Shown here: in pieces, positions 41,394-50,103 of the stretch
Position numbering within the stretch: the first letter of the stretch is position 1
Layout: each line of letters opens with the position of its first letter
Source of the DNA: Streptomyces sp. Q6
Lineage (GTDB): Bacteria > Actinomycetota > Actinomycetes > Streptomycetales > Streptomycetaceae
Reading direction: 5' to 3'
DNA length: 64,000 bases
Assembly (NCBI RefSeq): GCF_036967205.1
Contig: NZ_CP146022.1
Location: forward strand, 4,588,001-4,652,000
Notes under the pieces: generated by a model
Database searches by the model: none
Told to the model about the DNA's origin: nothing
What the model saw: the letters and a program-made list of their open reading frames with translations, nothing else
Program-made: the position numbers and the translations under genes

Positions 41394-43160
41394 TCACTTG
41401 GCATCGGCGTAGCACTCCACGACTGCCACGGTGAACGGGAACCGCGTCGGCGTCTCGCCGAAGGTCAGGCGTCCCGCGAGGTCCGCGGCCTCGCGGATCG
41501 CCTCGGCCACCTGGGACGCCTCCTCCTCCGGGCAGTGCACGATCACCTCGTCGTGCTGGAAGAACACCAGCTCGGCCGAGAGGTCCGTGAGCGAGCGGCG
41601 CAGCGCGGCGAGCATCAGCAGGGCCCAGTCGGCGGCGCTTCCCTGCACGACGAAGTTCCGGGTGAAGCGGCCGCGGGCGCGGGAGTTCGAGGAGGCGTAG
41701 CCGTACGGGGATTCGCCGCCGGCGGTGCCTGAGCCGCCGGGGCCGGAGCTGCCGGAGCCGTCGGGGGACTGGGGTTCGGCCTCGTCCTGAGGGAGGCCGG
41801 CCTCGCCGAAGTCCTGGTCGGCGGCGCTGACGGCGGGCGGGCAGGTGCGGCCGAGCCAGGTGCGTACGAGCCGGCCCTCCTCACCGGCGCGGGCCGCCTC
41901 GTCGACGTAGGCGACGGCTCGGGGGAAGCGGCGGCGGAGCAGGGCCAGGTTCTTCAGGCCGTCACCGGAGGTCTGCCCGTATATGGCGCCGAGGACGGCG
42001 AGTTTGGCCTGGTCGCGGTCGCCGGAGAAGGCGCGGTCGGAGATCGCCTGGTACAGGTCGGTGGCCTGGCCGGCGACCTCCATGAAGGCCGGGTCGCGGG
42101 AGATCGCGGCGAGGACTCGCGGCTCCATCTGGTCGGCGTCGGCCACGACCAGGCGCCAGCCGGGGTCGGCGACCACGGCGCGGCGGATGACCTTGGGGAT
42201 CTGAAGTGCGCCCCCGCCGTTCGTCGTCCAGCGTCCCGAGACGCTGCCGCCCGGGAGGTACTCGGGGCGGAAGCGTCCGTCCCTGACCCAGTCCTGGAGC
42301 CAGGACCAGCCGTGCGCCGTGTAGATCCGGTACAGCTTCTTGTACTCGATCAGGGGCGCGACGGCCGGGTGGTCGAGGGACTCCAGGGCCCATCGCCGAG
42401 TCGATGTGATCTTGATGCCGGCCTGGCCGAACGCCTTCACGACGTCCGCCGGGAGATCGGGCCGGACCCGGCGGCCGAAGGCGGTGGAGACCTCGTCCGC
42501 CAGTTCGGCGAGGCGTCGGGGTTCGCCGCCGCCCGCGTACCGGTCGCCGAGCAGTTCCTGGAGGAGGGCACGGTGGACGTCGGCGCGCCACGGGAGGCCC
42601 GCGGCGTTCATCTCGGCGGCCACGAGCATGCCCGCCGACTCGGACGCGGTGAGCAGTCGAAGGCGGTCGGGCAGGCCGGTCGCGTCGTGGCGGCGCTGTT
42701 GGTCGACGTAGACCTCGACGAGGTCGGTCAGCGGTACGTCGACGGGTGGGCGCGGTTCGAAGAGGGAGGACTGGGAGCCGGGGGCGGCGACGCGGGGCGG
42801 GGGGTCCGGAGGGACGGGGCCACCGCGGAGTCGGGCCAGGGCGGCCGCGGCGGAGCGGGGTTCGCCGTGCCGGCCTTCGTGGGCGATGAGGAGGTTCTCG
42901 GCGGCTTCGATGTCGTAGCAGCGCGGGACGGTGATCCCGGCGGCAAGCAGCCGGGGGTAGACGGCGTGCGTCTCGCGCCACACCCAGCGGGTGGTGTCGG
43001 GGCGGGTGCGGACGGCTTCGGCCAGGTCGTTCTCGCGGACGACGGGGCCGGTGGGCAGGCCGTCCGGGCCCAGCGGCACGAGGTCGGCGCCGCCGTGCTC
43101 GGTGGGGGCCAGGGCCCAGCGTTCGTTCACATGGCCGAGTGTCACATTCGGCACTGACAT
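41394..43160 (-). CDS. Stand-alone family A DNA polymerase-like protein
   Basis: 588 residues. The N-terminal third is a divergent 3'-5' exonuclease-like domain, lacking clear DEDD acidic residues in what I can read. The polymerase domain has motif A (VVADADQMEPRVLAA), motif B (RDQAKLAVLGAIYGQTSGDG) and motif C (FFQHDEVIVHCP). There is no 5'-nuclease domain. Such proteins exist beside full PolA in Streptomyces and probably act in repair or lesion handling. An acidic Gly-Ser-rich insert (about 460-510) lies before motif C. I start at MSVPNVTLG because upstream in-frame codons come from Ala-Pro and Pro-Thr repeats. Confidence 0.85.
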   Translation of the reverse strand: MSVPNVTLGHVNERWALAPTEHGGADLVPLGPDGLPTGPVVRENDLAEAVRTRPDTTRWVWRETHAVYPRLLAAGITVPRCYDIEAAENLLIAHEGRHGEPRSAAAALARLRGGPVPPDPPPRVAAPGSQSSLFEPRPPVDVPLTDLVEVYVDQQRRHDATGLPDRLRLLTASESAGMLVAAEMNAAGLPWRADVHRALLQELLGDRYAGGGEPRRLAELADEVSTAFGRRVRPDLPADVVKAFGQAGIKITSTRRWALESLDHPAVAPLIEYKKLYRIYTAHGWSWLQDWVRDGRFRPEYLPGGSVSGRWTTNGGGALQIPKVIRRAVVADPGWRLVVADADQMEPRVLAAISRDPAFMEVAGQATDLYQAISDRAFSGDRDQAKLAVLGAIYGQTSGDGLKNLALLRRRFPRAVAYVDEAARAGEEGRLVRTWLGRTCPPAVSAADQDFGEAGLPQDEAEPQSPDGSGSSGPGGSGTAGGESPYGYASSNSRARGRFTRNFVVQGSAADWALLMLAALRRSLTDLSAELVFFQHDEVIVHCPEEEASQVAEAIREAADLAGRLTFGETPTRFPFTVAVVECYADAK

Positions 43161-43168
43161 TGGCTTTG

Positions 43169-43510
43169 AGGCTGGGGCTGGGGCTGGGGCTGGGGCTAGG
43201 GCTGGGGTCGAGGTCGGTGTCGGTGTCGGTGTCGGTACGGATACCGGCCCTGAGATTGCGGCACGCATCGGCCCGCACGTCGGCACTGAGGTCGCGGCAC
43301 GCATCGGCCCGCACGTCGGCACTGGCGTGGAGGCTGGCACCGGCCGTCACATCAAGACCGGCATCCAGCCCGGCACCCCAACCGGGCCTGGCACCCGGAC
43401 CGGGTCCGGCACTCCAACCGGGCCTGGCACCCGGACCGGCCCCGGCGCCTCGACCGGTCCCGGCACCTCGACCGGTCCCGGCGCCTCGCCTGGCGTCGAG
43501 GCCGGCGTCG
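43169..43510. repeat. Cluster of three tandem-repeat types upstream of the polymerase gene
   Basis: GGGCTG-type 6-mers (43169-43210) and GTCGGT 6-mers (43213-43236) are followed by two 36-bp copies starting at 43258 and 43294 (GCGGCACGCATCGGCCCGCA core). Then come decayed copies of a unit with GGCACCCGGACCGG and CCTCGACCGGTCCCGGC (43365-43510). The whole gap 43161-43536 is repeat DNA with no gene of its own. Confidence 0.88.
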
Positions 43511-43536
43511 GGGCTGATCCTGGGGCCGGGGGCGTT

Positions 43537-44382
43537 TCAGCTGTCGCCGCCCTCGTCGATCAGGCGGCGGACCTCTCGGTCGATCAGGCCGAGTCGGGCC
43601 TCTGCCACCAGGGGGACCGCTCGGCGCTGTCGGCGGGCCTCGTGGACGTCGATGTCGACCGTGACCAGGCCCGGCTCCCACTGGGGGGCCTGGGCGACGA
43701 CCGTGCCACGCGGGTCGACGACGCGGGAGCCGCCCCAGAAGGAGGCGCCGTTCTCGTTGCCGACCCGGTTCACGAAGACGACCCAGCACTGGAGCATCTT
43801 CGCCGTGTACGCGAGCAGCGTGTCCCAGTACAGGCCCGTGTCCATGGCCTCCGGGTCGAGCGTGGCCGCGCTGTTCGCGGGGACGACGACGACCTCGGCT
43901 CCGTCCTGCACCGCCAGCCAGGGCAGGACCGGTTGCCAGGCGTCGTTGCAGACGAGGGTCGCGGCGCGGCCCCGTCCGCCGGGCAGGTCGTAGGCGCGCA
44001 GGTGCTGGCCGGGGCTGACGTGCTTGCGTTCCTCCCAGGCCAGGTAGTTCGGGAGGTACAGCTTGCGGTGGGAGTGGAGGAGGGCGCCGCCCGCGTAGTA
44101 GGCCGAGGTGTTGTAGGCGCGCAGGCTGGTGTGCTCGTGGAAGCCGACCAGGACGTCGGGGCCGGAGTCCGGCGTCGTCAGGGCGAGCAGGCGGGGGTCG
44201 TCGGCGGCGATCGACGTGTCCGTGTTCAGCGCGCCGAGGTGGTAGCCGTGCAGGCTCAGCTCGGGGAAGACGACCAGGTCTGCGTTCTGGGCCGCGGCCT
44301 GGTCGAGCTGGTCGCGGGCCGTGGCGAGGTTCGCGTCGACGTCACCCAGCGCGCAGTCGGTCTGTGCCAGAGCCACTCTCAT
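43537..44382 (-). CDS. Carbon-nitrogen hydrolase (nitrilase superfamily)
   Basis: 281 residues covering a full nitrilase fold. The catalytic triad is Glu41 (VVFPELSLHGY), Lys107 (HSHRKLYLPNY) and Cys145 (AATLVCNDAW). The family hydrolyses amides or nitriles; the NAD+ synthetase-like NDAW after the Cys and the absence of a membrane segment suggest a cytoplasmic amidase. Substrate is unknown. The start MRVALAQTDCAL is the standard N-terminus; upstream codons come from a 15-bp repeat. It is divergent from the beta-lactamase gene. Confidence 0.88.
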   Translation of the reverse strand: MRVALAQTDCALGDVDANLATARDQLDQAAAQNADLVVFPELSLHGYHLGALNTDTSIAADDPRLLALTTPDSGPDVLVGFHEHTSLRAYNTSAYYAGGALLHSHRKLYLPNYLAWEERKHVSPGQHLRAYDLPGGRGRAATLVCNDAWQPVLPWLAVQDGAEVVVVPANSAATLDPEAMDTGLYWDTLLAYTAKMLQCWVVFVNRVGNENGASFWGGSRVVDPRGTVVAQAPQWEPGLVTVDIDVHEARRQRRAVPLVAEARLGLIDREVRRLIDEGGDS

Positions 44383-44430
44383 GGGGACGAGCCTTGCAGG
44401 GTTGGCCTGCGGCGGCATCTGGAACAGAGC

Positions 44431-44475
44431 GGAGCAGAACAGCACGGAGCAGAACAGCACAGAGCAGAGCAGCGC
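44431..44475 (+). repeat. Three 15-bp tandem repeats
   Basis: GGAGCAGAACAGCAC twice exactly, then AGAGCAGAGCAGCGC, in the divergent promoter region between the hydrolase (44382) and beta-lactamase (44599) genes. Confidence 0.9.
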
Positions 44476-44598
44476 GGGGCCGTCGGGGCGGTCTCGGTTC
44501 GCCTCGCCGCTGTCGGAGATCGTTGTGCGGGGGTGGACGGCCGTGCATCGTGGGTGATCGCGTCGTTCCTGGCGCCCGTACGGAACGAGAGGTCTGTC

Positions 44599-45582
44599 GT
44601 GCACCTGCATCGTCGTCGCTTACTCAGCGGGGCCGCCGCCCTCACCGGGACCCTGGTCGTCGGATCCGGGGCCTCCGCCCGCGCGGCTTCTCCTTCCACT
44701 TCAGCGGGGGCGTCCGACGCCGTCTCCGACGCCTTCTCCATCGACGTTGCCGACCGTTTCGCCGCCCTGGAGCGGCGGCACGGTGCCCGGCTCGGGGTGT
44801 TCGGGTACGACGTGCGGACCGGGGTGGCCGTTCGGTACCGGGCCGACGAGCGGTTCCCCCTGTGTTCCACCTTCAAGACGCTGGCCGTCGCGGCCGTGTT
44901 GCGGGACCTGGACCGGCGCGGGGAGTTCCTCGCGCGGCGCGTCCGGTACACGCAGGCCGACATCGACCGGTCGGGCGGCGCGCCCGTCACCGGTGAGAAG
45001 GAGAACCTCAAGCACGGCATGACGGTCGCCGAGCTGTGTGCCGCCGCCGTCTCCTACAGCGACAACACCGCAGCGAACCTGCTCCTGCGCGCGCTCGGCG
45101 GACCCACCGCCGTCACCCGCTTCGCCCGTTCGACCGGTGACCGCGTGACCCGGCTCGACCGCTGGGAGCCCGAGCTGAACTCCGCCGAGCCGGACCGGGT
45201 CACCGACACCACCACCCCGCGCGCCATCGGCACGACGTACGCGCGTCTCGTGCTCGGCCGGGTGCTGGAGCCCGAGGACCGTGCGCGGCTGACCGGTTGG
45301 CTGCTCGGGAACACCACGAGCGGCGAACGGTTCCGTGCCGGGCTGCCCGACGACTGGGTCCTCGGCGACAAGACCGGCACGGGTTCGTACGGCACGGCGA
45401 ACGACGTCGGTATCGCCTGGAAGCCCGGCGCGCCCCCGTACGGTCATCGCTCCTCCGGCCGCGGTGACCGTACCGACCCCGTCGTGCTGTCCGTGCTCAC
45501 CACCAAGCCGGGCGAGGGCGCGGCGGCGGACAGTCAACTCGTCGCTGAAGCGGCGAAGTTGATGGCCGGTGCTCTCAGCTGA
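44599..45582 (+). CDS. Class A beta-lactamase, Tat-exported
   Basis: 327 residues from GTG (GAGAGG site 6 bases upstream). The leader HRRRLLSGAAALTGTLVVGS is a twin-arginine signal ending near ARAA. All class A motifs are present: STFK at 90-93 (nucleophile Ser90), SDN at 153-155, E190 in RWEPELN (Ambler 166), and KTG at 258-260. The enzyme hydrolyses penicillins and related beta-lactams outside the cell. Streptomyces class A enzymes are commonly Tat-exported. Its 3' end overlaps the convergent Lrp remnant by 8 bases. A much longer upstream open frame runs through repeats and opposite-strand genes and is not used. Confidence 0.95.
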   Translation: MHLHRRRLLSGAAALTGTLVVGSGASARAASPSTSAGASDAVSDAFSIDVADRFAALERRHGARLGVFGYDVRTGVAVRYRADERFPLCSTFKTLAVAAVLRDLDRRGEFLARRVRYTQADIDRSGGAPVTGEKENLKHGMTVAELCAAAVSYSDNTAANLLLRALGGPTAVTRFARSTGDRVTRLDRWEPELNSAEPDRVTDTTTPRAIGTTYARLVLGRVLEPEDRARLTGWLLGNTTSGERFRAGLPDDWVLGDKTGTGSYGTANDVGIAWKPGAPPYGHRSSGRGDRTDPVVLSVLTTKPGEGAAADSQLVAEAAKLMAGALS

Positions 45583-45896
45583 GAGGTGTCACCACCGGCG
45601 CGCTCACGTGCTGGTAGATGATCGAACTGCGGAACGTGACGACTTCGCGGCGTGGACTGAACCGGTCCATGAGGAGGGCGTGGAGCTGTTCCACGTCCCG
45701 CACGGCCACGTGCGCCACGAGGTCGTCGCCGCCCGCGACGACGTACACCGTGAGCACTTCCGGGAGCCCGGCCACGTAACTCTTGGTGCTCTCCATGACT
45801 TCGCGGCTCAGCGGGCGGATCTGGAGGAAGATCAGCGCCTGGACGCGGCGGTCGAGCGCGGCGAGGTCGACCGTCGCGCTGACCCTCGCGTCGACG
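45575..45896 (-). pseudogene. Lrp/AsnC regulator remnant lacking its DNA-binding domain
   Basis: About 105 codons encode a good C-terminal RAM ligand-binding domain, from VDLAALDRRVQALIFLQIRP through VYVVAGGDDLVAHVAVRDVEQL to the C-terminus HVSAPVVTPLS. The N-terminal helix-turn-helix that should precede it is absent in all three frames between 45897 and 46135; that stretch instead encodes membrane helices on the other strand. An internal ATG at 45796 could still give a 73-residue fragment. It looks like a 5' truncation. Normal length would be about 150-330 residues, depending on subfamily. Confidence 0.6.
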
Positions 45897-46160
45897 GCGG
45901 CGGACGTGGCCGGGCCCGCGTCCGTCCTCGCCTGGGAGGTGCTCGTTGCGGTGAGCCTGCCGGTGGCTCTGGTGTTCGCGGCGCTGGGCGCGCGGCGGCC
46001 GGACAGCGGTGGGGCCGCGGCGTTCGTGCGGGTGCTGTTGTTCTGTGGCCCGTACCTCCTGGTGCCCGCGCTGCTCGCGCCGGCATCGGATCGCGTACGG
46101 GCCCGAACCGCCGCCTGTGGAAAGGGAGTTGTGTGTCAGCGGGCGAGGGCCTCCGTGTAG
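45870..46160 (+). pseudogene. Membrane-protein fragment
   Basis: In one plus-strand frame, VLAWEVLVAVSLPVALVFAALGARR and AFVRVLLFCGPYLLVPALLAP read as two good membrane helices with a charged loop, then run into a non-coding tail ending at 46160. There is no start codon with a ribosome site, and the frame overlaps the 5' edge of the Lrp remnant and the 3' end of the next gene. I read it as a truncated membrane-protein gene joined to a truncated regulator by deletion. Confidence 0.35.
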
Positions 46161-47053
46161 GCGGCGATCGCCGGGCGGGGCTCCCGGGCGAGCAGCTCGC
46201 GCAGCGCCGACCGCTCGGCCGCCGCGATCCCCGAACCGTCCATGAAGCCCGCCGCGATCGCCGAGTACGTGCCCACCAGCATCGGCACCTGGAACGGCAG
46301 GGCGCCGGATGCGGCGAGCCGGGCACGGGCCTCGGCGAGACCGGCGGCAGCGGCAGACCGAGGACGGCCGTCGGGGGCGGCAGCACCGGCGGGCCGAGGG
46401 AGGTCGGAGGGCTCCGGCTCGGTTAGCCCCGAGGGCGCGTACGTAGATCTGGTCGCCGCCGCCAACTCCGCTCCGCCCAGAGGCACTTCGCCGACCAACT
46501 CGTATGTGCGCCCCGCGTGTGCCGACGGATCCAGGGCGACCCGGGCCGCGACCTCCGCGAGGTCGGCGCGGGCCACCGCCGCGAGCCGGCCCGTGCCGAG
46601 CGGCGCGCTGATCACGCCGTCCGCGTCGGGTGCGGCGAGGAAGGCGAGCAGTTCGGCGTAGAGGCCGTTGCGCAGCACCGTCCAGGTCAGGGTGGGGGAC
46701 TCGCGCAGGCGGCGTTCGGTCCAGCGGTGGGCGAGCGCGTACGGCAGGTGGTCGCCGTCGCCGGACAGGCTCGTGTAGACGACGTGCCGCACGCCCGCCT
46801 TCTCGGCCGCGGTGATCGCGGCGTCGTGCCGGGCGATGACGACGTCGTCCTCCCCGTAACCGGCCGAGATCAGCAGCAGGGTGTCCACCCCCTCGAAGCC
46901 CTCCGTCAGTGATCGCGGGTCGTCGAAGTCGATCCGCCGCCGCCCGCCGCCGTCCCCCGGCGCGCGGGTGCCGAGCAGCACGTCGTCGCGGCCCGCGAGC
47001 CGCCCCGCGATCAAGGTGCCCAGTTCGCCGGAAGCGCCTGTGACCAGCAGCAT
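46136..47053 (-). CDS. NmrA-like NAD(P)-binding protein (atypical SDR)
   Basis: 305 residues. The N-terminal nucleotide motif MLLVTGASGELGTLIAGRL (TGASGELG) is followed by VDTLLLISAGYGE and VRHVVYTSLSG, typical of the NmrA/HSCARG group, which use or sense NAD(P)H. An Ala-Pro-rich insert is at about 225-255. The start follows GGGGGACC. The gene is divergent from an HxlR regulator; this pairing is common, and the regulator often controls such a quinone- or redox-related gene. Confidence 0.85.
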   Translation of the reverse strand: MLLVTGASGELGTLIAGRLAGRDDVLLGTRAPGDGGGRRRIDFDDPRSLTEGFEGVDTLLLISAGYGEDDVVIARHDAAITAAEKAGVRHVVYTSLSGDGDHLPYALAHRWTERRLRESPTLTWTVLRNGLYAELLAFLAAPDADGVISAPLGTGRLAAVARADLAEVAARVALDPSAHAGRTYELVGEVPLGGAELAAATRSTYAPSGLTEPEPSDLPRPAGAAAPDGRPRSAAAAGLAEARARLAASGALPFQVPMLVGTYSAIAAGFMDGSGIAAAERSALRELLAREPRPAIAAYTEALAR

Positions 47054-47135
47054 GGAAGGTCCCCCTCGTGGAATGTGTTGCGTTTGCTGAGACCATCGTG
47101 GGGGCGCGGGAGCGGCCGCGTAAGGAGGCATTTTC

Positions 47136-47627
47136 ATGTCAGTAGGGCACACCGGGGTAACCACGTCGGCCGTCTCGGACCAGGTCGACCCCGTGGACCC
47201 CGTGGACCCCGTGGACCCCGTGGATCCCGTGGATCCCGTGCATCCCGTGGACGCGGTGGACCCCGTCGTCACCTGTGAGGATCACGACGACTGCGGGATC
47301 CGGGACGTCCTCGACCGGCTCGGCGACAAGTGGTCGGTGCTCGTCGTGGTCGAACTCGCCGCCGGTGTGCGCCGGTTCAGGGAGTTGCAGCGCGCCGTGA
47401 CCGGCATCTCGCAGCGCATGCTGACGCTGACCGTGCGCCGTCTGGAGCGCGACGGACTGGTGAAGCGGACCGTGTACGCGACCGTCCCGCCGCAGGTCGA
47501 GTACGAGCTCACGGAGCTGGGCCACAGCCTCACGCACCTCATCAAGGGCCTCGCCGACTGGTCCCGTGAGCACAAGCCGGCCATCGCCGCGTCCCGCGCG
47601 GCCTGGGACGAGGCCGACCGCACATGA
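47136..47627 (+). CDS. HxlR-type winged-helix regulator with VDP-repeat N-terminus
   Basis: 163 residues. About 45-150 is an HxlR domain: CGIRDVLDRLGDKWSVLVVVEL, FRELQRAVTGISQRMLTLTVRRLERDGLV, and YELTELGHSL. A Cys pair around DDC may allow redox sensing, as in some HxlR proteins. Residues 17-43 are nine Val-Asp-Pro-like triplets encoded by 9-bp repeats at 47184-47264 (GTGGACCCC core). The ATG has a strong AAGGAGG site. It probably regulates the divergent NmrA-like gene. The next gene overlaps by 4 bases. Confidence 0.9.
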   Translation: MSVGHTGVTTSAVSDQVDPVDPVDPVDPVDPVDPVHPVDAVDPVVTCEDHDDCGIRDVLDRLGDKWSVLVVVELAAGVRRFRELQRAVTGISQRMLTLTVRRLERDGLVKRTVYATVPPQVEYELTELGHSLTHLIKGLADWSREHKPAIAASRAAWDEADRT

Positions 47628-48835
47628 CGAGCACGGTCGAGCGCGCCTTTGCCGCCGCGCTGTACACGGACAGCGACCCCGGAGCCGCGAAGGCGGCCGG
47701 GAGGGCCAAAGCGGCCAAGGCGGTCAGAGCCGCCGCCCAGGGCGTGGACACCGGCGCCTCCCTGCTCGCCGCCGACCCGTCCGCCGACGCCGAACTCGAC
47801 GCCCGGGGGCGGGAGTTCGTGCGCCGGGCCTGGGAGCGCGGCTGGCAGCCCGCCGACGTGATCCGCATGGTCGTACGGGAGGAAGGGCTCGACGCGGAGC
47901 ACGTACGCCTGGCCGCCCGGCTCATCCGCGCCGAGACCGGCCGCTACGACACCCTTCCGCCGCGCTGGGCCGCCCAGCTCGCCGACGTACCGGACGAGGC
48001 GCCCGCGCCCACGGACCGGTTCTCCGCCGCGACGCGCGCCCTGGAGCTGTACCGGCTGCTGCTGCGGCTGCCGCCGATCGAGCCGGTCGGGCCGGTGCCG
48101 GGCGAGTCGGTGACCGCCCCCGTGGCGGGCGATTCGCGCGCCCTCGCCCGGATCCGCGCGCTGCTCGCCAAGGCGGAGGCGACGGGGTATCCGCCGGAGG
48201 CCGAGGCGCTGACCGCCAAGGCGCAGGAGCTGATGGCCCGGCACGCGGTCGACGAGGCGCTGCTCGCCTCCCGTGCGCAGGCGAAGGACGCCCCGGCCGC
48301 GTGCCGGATCGGCGTCGACGCCCCGTACGAGACGGCGAAGGCGGTGCTGCTCGACGCCGTCGCCACGGCGAACCGTTGCCGTGCCGTGTGGAACAGCGCG
48401 TTCGGCTTCTCGACCGTCGTCGGCTTCGCGTCCGACCTGGAGGTCGTGGAACTGCTCTATACGTCACTTCTCGTGCAGGGCGACGCCGCGATGACGCGGG
48501 CCGAGGCGGAGCAGCGGGCGGGCGGCAGGAAGCGTACGAAGACGTTCCGGCAGTCGTTCCTCGCCGCGTACGCCCATCGGGTCGGCGCCCGGCTCGCCGA
48601 GGTGTCCGGTGAAGTGACGGGCGCGGCAGGGGAGTTGCTGCCGGTCCTCGTGGCTCGCGATGTCGCGGTGACGGACCGGGCCGAGGAGATGTTTCCCGAG
48701 ACGGTGACGACGCGGATGAGGGGCGTCACGGACGGGGCGGGCTGGGACGAGGGCACCGCTGCGGCGCAGCGGGCCCGCCTCGGCCGAGGGGCGGGAACCT
48801 CGACCGAGGGGCAGGCACGGCTGAGAAGCTCCTGA
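47624..48835 (+). CDS. DUF2786 protein
   Basis: 403 residues, starting at the ATGA overlap with the HxlR gene. About 165-205 is the DUF2786 motif (ALARIRALLAKAEATGYPPEAEALTAKAQELMARHAVDEALL). A C-terminal domain of about 170 residues follows, with a conserved-looking region CRIGVDAPYETAKAVLLDAVA. The N-terminal 150 residues are helical with two PPR/Ala-rich linkers. DUF2786 is found in phage-related and bacterial proteins; its function is unknown. Overlap suggests co-expression with the regulator. Confidence 0.8.
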   Translation: MTSTVERAFAAALYTDSDPGAAKAAGRAKAAKAVRAAAQGVDTGASLLAADPSADAELDARGREFVRRAWERGWQPADVIRMVVREEGLDAEHVRLAARLIRAETGRYDTLPPRWAAQLADVPDEAPAPTDRFSAATRALELYRLLLRLPPIEPVGPVPGESVTAPVAGDSRALARIRALLAKAEATGYPPEAEALTAKAQELMARHAVDEALLASRAQAKDAPAACRIGVDAPYETAKAVLLDAVATANRCRAVWNSAFGFSTVVGFASDLEVVELLYTSLLVQGDAAMTRAEAEQRAGGRKRTKTFRQSFLAAYAHRVGARLAEVSGEVTGAAGELLPVLVARDVAVTDRAEEMFPETVTTRMRGVTDGAGWDEGTAAAQRARLGRGAGTSTEGQARLRSS

Positions 48836-48840
48836 TCTCC

Positions 48841-48936
48841 TGAGCCCGTGAGCCCGTGAGCCCGTGAGCCCGTGAGCCCGTGAGCCCGTGAGTGCGTGAG
48901 TGCGTGATCCGGTGAGTGCGTGAGTCCGCGAGCCCG
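48841..48936 (+). repeat. Twelve 8-bp tandem repeats
   Basis: Six identical TGAGCCCG units, then TGAGTGCG, TGATCCGG and similar units, contiguous. They lie between the DUF2786 and oxidoreductase genes (convergent), where a terminator would be expected. No long hairpin is present. Confidence 0.92.
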
Positions 48937-48984
48937 TGGTCCCCTGATCCCTCGCTGGGCGGAGTCCGGAAGGGTGCGGGGTGC

Positions 48985-50079
48985 TCAGACTGTCGCGCGC
49001 TCGATGCGGTCGAGCAGGCGGTGGTGCCGGGTGGCGTGCGCGAAGTCCGGCACCACGGAGGTGCCGTCCGCCAGATCGCGGCGGATCTGGGCGTAGGCGG
49101 CACCCACGTTGTACGCCTGGGTGCCGCGCACGGCCTCCAGCGCCGGGTCGAAGTACCGATCAGGGACGGGGAGTTGAGTGAGCTCGGCGCCGGAGGAGGC
49201 GTTCGCCCCGGCGATCGTGTACTCGCCCATCTGGAGGTGGCCGTGGTCGCCGGTGACGATCAGGTCGCCGTCGGTGCCGTTGATCTCCCACTGGAAGTTC
49301 GTGCCGCGCGACATGCCGCCCCGGTAGTGCACGGAGGCGACCGCGCCGGAGGTGAGCACCCCGCCGAGCACGATCTGGTCGGCGACGTCCGGTCGGTGGA
49401 CGGTGCCGGTGCGGTCCTTGAGTTCGCGGCGCCGGGTGGCGGTGACCGCGCTGACGGTCTCGACGTCCCCGAGGACCGACGTCAGGCCGTCCAGGGTGTG
49501 CCCGAACGGAATGGTGAGCATGTTGGCGCCCGTCGCCCGGTCGAGGAGGTAGGCGGCGCCTTCCGGGAAGTCCGCGCCCCAGCCCCGCCCGGACGCCACC
49601 AGGCTCGTGGAGAGGACCTCGCCGACATACCCGTCGGCGACCAGATCGCGCAGGTACCGCACGACGGGTGCGGAGCGCGCCTGGAGCCCGGTGAAGGTGC
49701 GCAGCCCGCGCCCGGCGGCGAGCGCGGTCAGCTCCTCGGCCTCGGCGAGCCCGGTGCCCAGCGGCCACTCGGAGAACACGGCCTTCCCCTCGGCCAGGGC
49801 GGCCTCGATGATCTCCCGGTGGTCGGGCACCTTGACGGTGACGACGACGAGGTCGACCTCGTCGGACGCGGCCAGTTCGGCGGCCGTGCCGAAGGAGTGC
49901 GGGACGCCGTACGTCTCGGCGGCCCGCCGCGCGGACTCGGCGCTGCTCGCGGAGAGCGCGCGCACCTCGAAGCCGTCCAGTTGTCGCAGCGCGGGCAGGT
50001 GCCCCAGGGAGGCCCAGCCGCGCCGGGCGGAGAGGCCGACGATGCCGACGCGGACGGGTGACTGCGGGGACGACGGCAT
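48985..50079 (-). CDS. Gfo/Idh/MocA-family oxidoreductase
   Basis: 364 residues. The N-terminal Rossmann domain is VRVGIVGLSARRGWASLGHLPAL, followed by VDLVVVTVKVPDHREIIEAALAEGKAVFSEWPLG, where the usual EKP is EWP. The C-terminal domain has the family's sheet (GYVGEVLSTSLVASGRGW). Members oxidise sugars, inositols or related hydroxyls with NAD(P). In some Streptomyces, similar proteins are linked to galactose-oxidoreductase annotation; substrate is not inferable. ATG follows GGAGGAG. It is divergent from an ArsR-type regulator across repeat DNA. Confidence 0.88.
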   Translation of the reverse strand: MPSSPQSPVRVGIVGLSARRGWASLGHLPALRQLDGFEVRALSASSAESARRAAETYGVPHSFGTAAELAASDEVDLVVVTVKVPDHREIIEAALAEGKAVFSEWPLGTGLAEAEELTALAAGRGLRTFTGLQARSAPVVRYLRDLVADGYVGEVLSTSLVASGRGWGADFPEGAAYLLDRATGANMLTIPFGHTLDGLTSVLGDVETVSAVTATRRRELKDRTGTVHRPDVADQIVLGGVLTSGAVASVHYRGGMSRGTNFQWEINGTDGDLIVTGDHGHLQMGEYTIAGANASSGAELTQLPVPDRYFDPALEAVRGTQAYNVGAAYAQIRRDLADGTSVVPDFAHATRHHRLLDRIERATV

Positions 50080-50103
50080 GGCGGGCTCCTCCGTAGGACG
50101 GTG

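Noticed and set aside
43161-43340. 60-codon N-terminal extension of the polymerase gene
   Set aside because: Entirely repeat-derived Ala-Pro and Pro-Thr; family fit starts at 43160.
42991-44598. Long in-frame extension upstream of the beta-lactamase
   Set aside because: It runs through repeats and the antisense of the polymerase and hydrolase genes; the Tat signal and ribosome site place the start at 44599.
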